From: Bacteroidota bacterium
GTDB lineage: Bacteria; Bacteroidota; Bacteroidia; B-17B0; B-17BO
Length of the DNA: 7,648 nucleotides
Reading direction: 5' to 3'
Assembly: GCA_025356715.1 (NCBI GenBank)
Contig: JANXRU010000305.1
Span: 1 to 7,648 of the forward strand
Positions 5,893 to 7,648 of the stretch are shown in pieces. A model generated the notes under the pieces. That model did not search any database and was not told the DNA's origin. It saw only the letters and a program-made list of their open reading frames with translations. The position numbers and the translations under genes are program-made. Position 1 is the first letter of the stretch; each line of letters starts with the position of its first letter.

Positions 5893-5922
5893 CAAAGATA
5901 AAGTTTCATTTAGTGTTTACAA
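5893..5922 (-). promoter_or_regulatory. Predicted promoter of the small DNA-binding gene
   Basis: On the minus strand TTG (5922-5920) is followed after 19 bp by TATCTTTG (5900-5893), a full match to the Bacteroidota TTG-N19-TAnnTTTG promoter. The leader of about 40 nt consists mostly of the three 11-bp repeats. Confidence 0.7.
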
Positions 5923-5932
5923 CGGCAAAAAC

Positions 5933-5947
5933 ATGCCAATACGGCAT
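5933..5947. repeat. Short inverted repeat between divergent promoters
   Basis: ATGCC-AATAC-GGCAT has 5-bp arms and a 5-bp centre. A lone TATCTAT, resembling half of the 11-bp iteron, follows at 5952-5958. Both sit between the two divergent promoters and could be further regulator sites. Confidence 0.3.
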
Positions 5948-5973
5948 AAACTATCTATAACGGATGCGCTGTA

Positions 5974-6004
5974 TTGATTGGTATTAGTGGCTCTTATACT
6001 TTTG
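5974..6004 (+). promoter_or_regulatory. Predicted promoter of the 249-residue gene
   Basis: TTG (5974-5976) is followed after 20 bp by TACTTTTG (5997-6004), a full match to TAnnTTTG. The start codon lies 93 bp downstream, which leaves a leader of about 85 nt. Confidence 0.65.
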
Positions 6005-6045
6005 TATTGTCAAACAAAATTTATTCGCGATACAATGGAGTTTGA

Positions 6046-6059
6046 TGTGTTGCAACACA
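6046..6059. promoter_or_regulatory. Perfect 14-bp palindrome in the leader, possible operator
   Basis: TGTGTTGCAACACA is a perfect palindrome about 35 bp after the expected transcription start of the gene at 6097. It may be a dimeric regulator site. As RNA it would have no loop, so a hairpin role is unlikely. Confidence 0.4.
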
Positions 6060-6076
6060 AATAATTCAATTAGTAT

Positions 6077-6088
6077 TAATCATTAAAA
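6077..6088 (+). promoter_or_regulatory. Shared leader element TAATCATTAAAA, first copy
   Basis: TAATCATTAAAA ends 8 bp before the ATG at 6097. The same 12-mer occurs at 6899-6910, 11 bp before the ATG at 6922, and a looser version (ACTATTAAAATCATTATC) precedes the ATG at 7180. Without a Shine-Dalgarno sequence, these AT-rich leaders probably act as translation-initiation regions. Confidence 0.45.
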
Positions 6089-6096
6089 TTTATAAA

Positions 6097-6846
6097 ATGG
6101 CTCAGCAAAAAGGCATTATAAAGTTAAAAGGAAAAATCGGAGATATTTCCTTTTACAAAACACAAGATGGCCATTTGGCTCGTGAAAAAGGAGGCGTTGA
6201 TGCTTCACGCATTGCAAACGATCCTGCTTTTGTTCGTACACGAGAAAATGGCGCTGAATTTGGTTCTTCTGCCATTTCAGGGAAATTAGTAAGGAGTACC
6301 CTAAGAACCATGTTAATGACTGCCTCAGATAATCGAGTTACGGCTCGATTAACGAAGTTAATGACTAGCGTTAAAAATCTTGATGCAACCTCTGTAAGAG
6401 GAAAAAGAGCAGTTGGTGTTGCTATTGCTCTAGCTCCTGCAAAAGCGTTGTTAAAAGGCTTTAATTTCAATAATAAGGCTATTTTGGGTAGTATCTTATT
6501 TAAACCATATGTTGTTACTCCTGCAACTGGAGTAATTACTATTAACGGGCTTGTGCCTATAAATGATATTGCGTTTCCCACAGGTGCAACGCATATCAAT
6601 TTAAAAGGTTCATGGGCAAAGGTGGATTTCACAAATAATATTTCAGATGTAAAATTGTCGAACGTTATTAATTTGCCAATTAATGCAGTATCTACAAATG
6701 TTATTTTAACTCCATCTGCACCGCCTGTTGGTGCAGGAACGAATTTGTTTGTATTACAAATTGAGTTCTTCCAAATTGTGAATGCTGTTCAGTATTCACT
6801 AAAAAATGGGGCTTTCAATGCGTTAAGCATTGTGGAAGTGTCCTAA
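6097..6846 (+). CDS. Conserved-looking hypothetical protein, 249 residues, unknown function
   Basis: No signal peptide or membrane helix is seen. The N-terminal 55 residues look strongly constrained: IGDISFYKTQDGHLAREKGG (14-33) and NDPAFVRTRENGAEF (41-55), with many Arg and Lys. The middle (60-120) is helical and basic. The C-terminal half (about 130-249) is rich in Val, Ile, Asn and Thr with alternating hydrophobic residues, consistent with a beta-sandwich. It ends with FFQIVNAVQYSLKNGAFNAL followed by SIVEVS. I recall similar unannotated proteins in flavobacteria, and the start is faintly like DUF6266 proteins, but I cannot name a family or function. The gene has its own promoter, a long leader and a strong terminator, so it can be expressed as a single-gene message at higher level than the genes after it. 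That pattern is common for abundant structural proteins (inference). The ATG is preceded by TAATCATTAAAA, as is the next gene. Confidence 0.88.
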   Translation: MAQQKGIIKLKGKIGDISFYKTQDGHLAREKGGVDASRIANDPAFVRTRENGAEFGSSAISGKLVRSTLRTMLMTASDNRVTARLTKLMTSVKNLDATSVRGKRAVGVAIALAPAKALLKGFNFNNKAILGSILFKPYVVTPATGVITINGLVPINDIAFPTGATHINLKGSWAKVDFTNNISDVKLSNVINLPINAVSTNVILTPSAPPVGAGTNLFVLQIEFFQIVNAVQYSLKNGAFNALSIVEVS

Positions 6847-6849
6847 AAT

Positions 6850-6884
6850 AAAACAGCCCTGGGCGAATAGCCCAAGGCTGTTTT
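6850..6884 (+). terminator. Hairpin terminator after the 249-residue gene
   Basis: AAAACAGCC pairs with GGCTGTTTT (9 bp). After one C/A mismatch, TGGGC pairs with GCCCA (5 bp) around the loop GAATA. A-run and U-run on the two sides make it work in both directions. It begins 4 bp after the stop codon. No separate promoter is visible before the gene at 6922, so it probably lets part of the transcription through. Confidence 0.85.
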
Positions 6885-6898
6885 AAAATCAAAATTAC

Positions 6899-6910
6899 TA
6901 ATCATTAAAA
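6899..6910 (+). promoter_or_regulatory. Shared leader element TAATCATTAAAA, second copy
   Basis: This is an exact copy of the element at 6077-6088, 11 bp upstream of the membrane peptide gene. It supports treating the two genes as one co-evolved unit. Confidence 0.45.
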
Positions 6911-6921
6911 AAAAGAAAACA

Positions 6922-7152
6922 ATGAAACTTATTGACAGATTAAAAGCACCAACACCAAAGTTCTTTAAAATATTAAGAAATGTTGGATTAGGATTAGCCG
7001 CCGCAGGTGGCGTAATTGTAGCATCGCCAATTGCTATCCCTACACTTATTGTAACCATTGGCGGTTATTTAATTGTAGCAGGAAGCGTAGCGACTGCAAT
7101 AAGCCAAGCGGTTACAACTACTGAAGGTTCTCCAGTAGTAAAAAACAATTGA
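6922..7152 (+). CDS. Small two-helix membrane peptide, holin-like in build
   Basis: The 76-residue product begins with a basic amphipathic stretch, MKLIDRLKAPTPKFFKILRN. Two glycine- and alanine-rich hydrophobic segments follow (about 21-37 and 41-60) with a Pro-containing turn (SPIAIP) between them, and the tail is polar. The size, paired helices and basic N-terminus are typical of holins and other small membrane-permeabilising or scaffold peptides, but this is only a structural analogy. The APTPKFFKILRN motif seems recurrent in small proteins of Bacteroidota (from memory, unverified). It follows the terminator of the 249-residue gene and shares the same 12-bp leader sequence, so the two genes probably belong to one unit. 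It is 27 bp from the next gene. Confidence 0.8.
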   Translation: MKLIDRLKAPTPKFFKILRNVGLGLAAAGGVIVASPIAIPTLIVTIGGYLIVAGSVATAISQAVTTTEGSPVVKNN

Positions 7153-7179
7153 ATCATAACTATTAAAATCATTATCAAA

Positions 7180-7521
7180 ATGACTGAAGAAAAAAATCAA
7201 TCCGAAAAATCTCAAGTTAAAGTTGAGTTGCAAATTATCCCTTGCGAAAAAAATGTAGCATTGGATAAACAAAACGTTGAAGTATTAAACCACGAAAATC
7301 AAGATGACCCGCCATGCAGTGGCAAGATCATCTTGACAGTGACGTGTGATACTACTAAATCAACAAAAGCAGATGCCGGCTATAACGCTGAGTTATCGCA
7401 AGAGATTTGGGTAACAACAAAAATGACAAAGGCTGATTCAGGTAAAATACCTGATGTAGATGTGAATATTCATGAGCGTTGTGGTTCAAAATTAACAAAA
7501 GCCGATTCAGGCAAAAACTAA
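7180..7521 (+). CDS. Small soluble protein with three TKAD(S/A)G motifs, unknown function
   Basis: The 113-residue product is hydrophilic, with no signal peptide. An N-terminal charged part precedes a short beta-like strand region, VKVELQIIPCEKN (13-25). The rest is marked by three copies of one motif: TKADAG (62-67), TKADSG (83-88) and TKADSG (106-111), each following Lys or Ser-Thr type residues and ending segments of 21-23 residues. The three DNA copies differ at third codon positions (for example gca/gct/gcc for Ala and ggc/ggt for Gly), which suggests selection on the peptide itself. Four Cys residues (22, 46, 56, 101) are present. Possible roles include a repeat-based binding protein or a substrate for a processing enzyme. 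None can be supported further. It is probably co-transcribed with the membrane peptide before it and the gene after it. Confidence 0.75.
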   Translation: MTEEKNQSEKSQVKVELQIIPCEKNVALDKQNVEVLNHENQDDPPCSGKIILTVTCDTTKSTKADAGYNAELSQEIWVTTKMTKADSGKIPDVDVNIHERCGSKLTKADSGKN

Positions 7522-7532
7522 AACTTAAAAAA

Positions 7533-7648
7533 GTGAGAGAAACAGAAAATAAAGAAACAGCAACTTTAGAAGTTGAAGTTAAAATTAAAGCTTTCGATAA
7601 AAAAAGCAGTCGAATGGTAGAAGTATTTGATGCAAATGCTAGAGCCAT
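7533..7648 (+). CDS. Start of a further small gene, partial
   Basis: The frame opens with GTG at 7533, 11 bp after the previous stop, and stays open to the window edge (38 codons). It begins MRETENKETATLEVEVKIKA if GTG is read as Met. An in-frame ATG exists at 7614, but the coding character (charged, alternating hydrophobic strand LEVEVKIKAF, then DKKSSRMVEVFDANARA) starts earlier, which supports the GTG. The opening strand pattern resembles the start of the preceding protein (VKVELQII), so the two may be distant paralogues. Function is unknown. Confidence 0.6.
   Translation, partial: MRETENKETATLEVEVKIKAFDKKSSRMVEVFDANARA

Larger units (their letters stand above)
5449..7648. mobile_element. 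Putative left end of a tRNA-integrated genomic island
   Basis: The segment begins at the tRNA 3' fragment. It carries tandem repeats near the junction, a small predicted DNA-binding protein and a set of unassigned small genes, and it runs past the window. No integrase is visible here; it would have to lie at the far end. The call rests on the tRNA fragment and the accessory gene content. Confidence 0.35.

Noticed and set aside
6153..6632. Minus-strand open frame of 159 codons opposite the 249-residue gene
   Set aside because: It lies wholly inside a convincing plus-strand gene with a promoter and leader; its own translation has no recognisable features and no promoter.
7180..7521. Multi-core RiPP (graspetide-type) precursor
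   Set aside because: The TKADSG repeats are suggestive, but there is no recognisable leader, no Gly-Gly cleavage site and no maturase in view. It is kept only as a possibility to test.
7355..7648. Minus-strand open frame of 97 codons at the right edge
   Set aside because: It is antisense to the TKADSG gene and its neighbour. The hydrophobic translation is what the complement of Lys/Glu-rich codons gives.

Overview
The window comes from an AT-rich member of the Bacteroidota, probably a flavobacterium or close relative. Three things support this: a secreted enzyme with a C-terminal type IX secretion (T9SS) sorting domain, promoters that fit the Bacteroidota TTG-N19/20-TAnnTTTG pattern, and AT-rich leaders without Shine-Dalgarno sequences.

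Left part (1-4412, all minus strand). A truncated multi-pass membrane protein (842 to 1) resembles GT-C type glycosyltransferases. Behind a bidirectional hairpin terminator lies a secreted agmatine-deiminase-family enzyme (2588-1170) with a signal peptide and a T9SS type A sorting domain. Upstream of it is a two-gene operon with overlapping ends: a LytS/YehU-type sensor histidine kinase (4412-3429) and its LytTR response regulator (3445-2717). The same 12-mer (TTTGGGTATGGA on the plus strand) lies upstream of both the deiminase and the kinase, at exactly the same distance (54 bp) from the predicted -7 box. This suggests that the two-component system controls the deiminase and itself.

Middle part (4413-5450). 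This is mostly non-coding and decayed. It holds degenerate repeats, a cluster of perfect hairpins (4716-4865), a small gene broken by an in-frame TAA (5019-5261), and the C-terminal stub of a serine recombinase (5267-5371). A strong minus-strand terminator and a 14-nt fragment matching a tRNA 3' end follow. The fragment looks like the attachment-site junction of an element integrated into a tRNA gene.

Right part (5450-7648) is the likely island. It starts with a tandem 12-bp repeat near the junction. A small predicted DNA-binding protein (5844-5647, minus) follows, with three 11-bp direct repeats between its promoter and its start codon. A divergent promoter drives a 249-residue protein of unknown function (6097-6846), which is followed by a strong terminator. 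Next come a 76-residue two-helix membrane peptide that resembles a holin in build, a 113-residue protein with three spaced TKAD(S/A)G motifs, and the start of a further small gene running off the window. I cannot assign a function to this cluster. It is the best candidate here for an undescribed accessory system.
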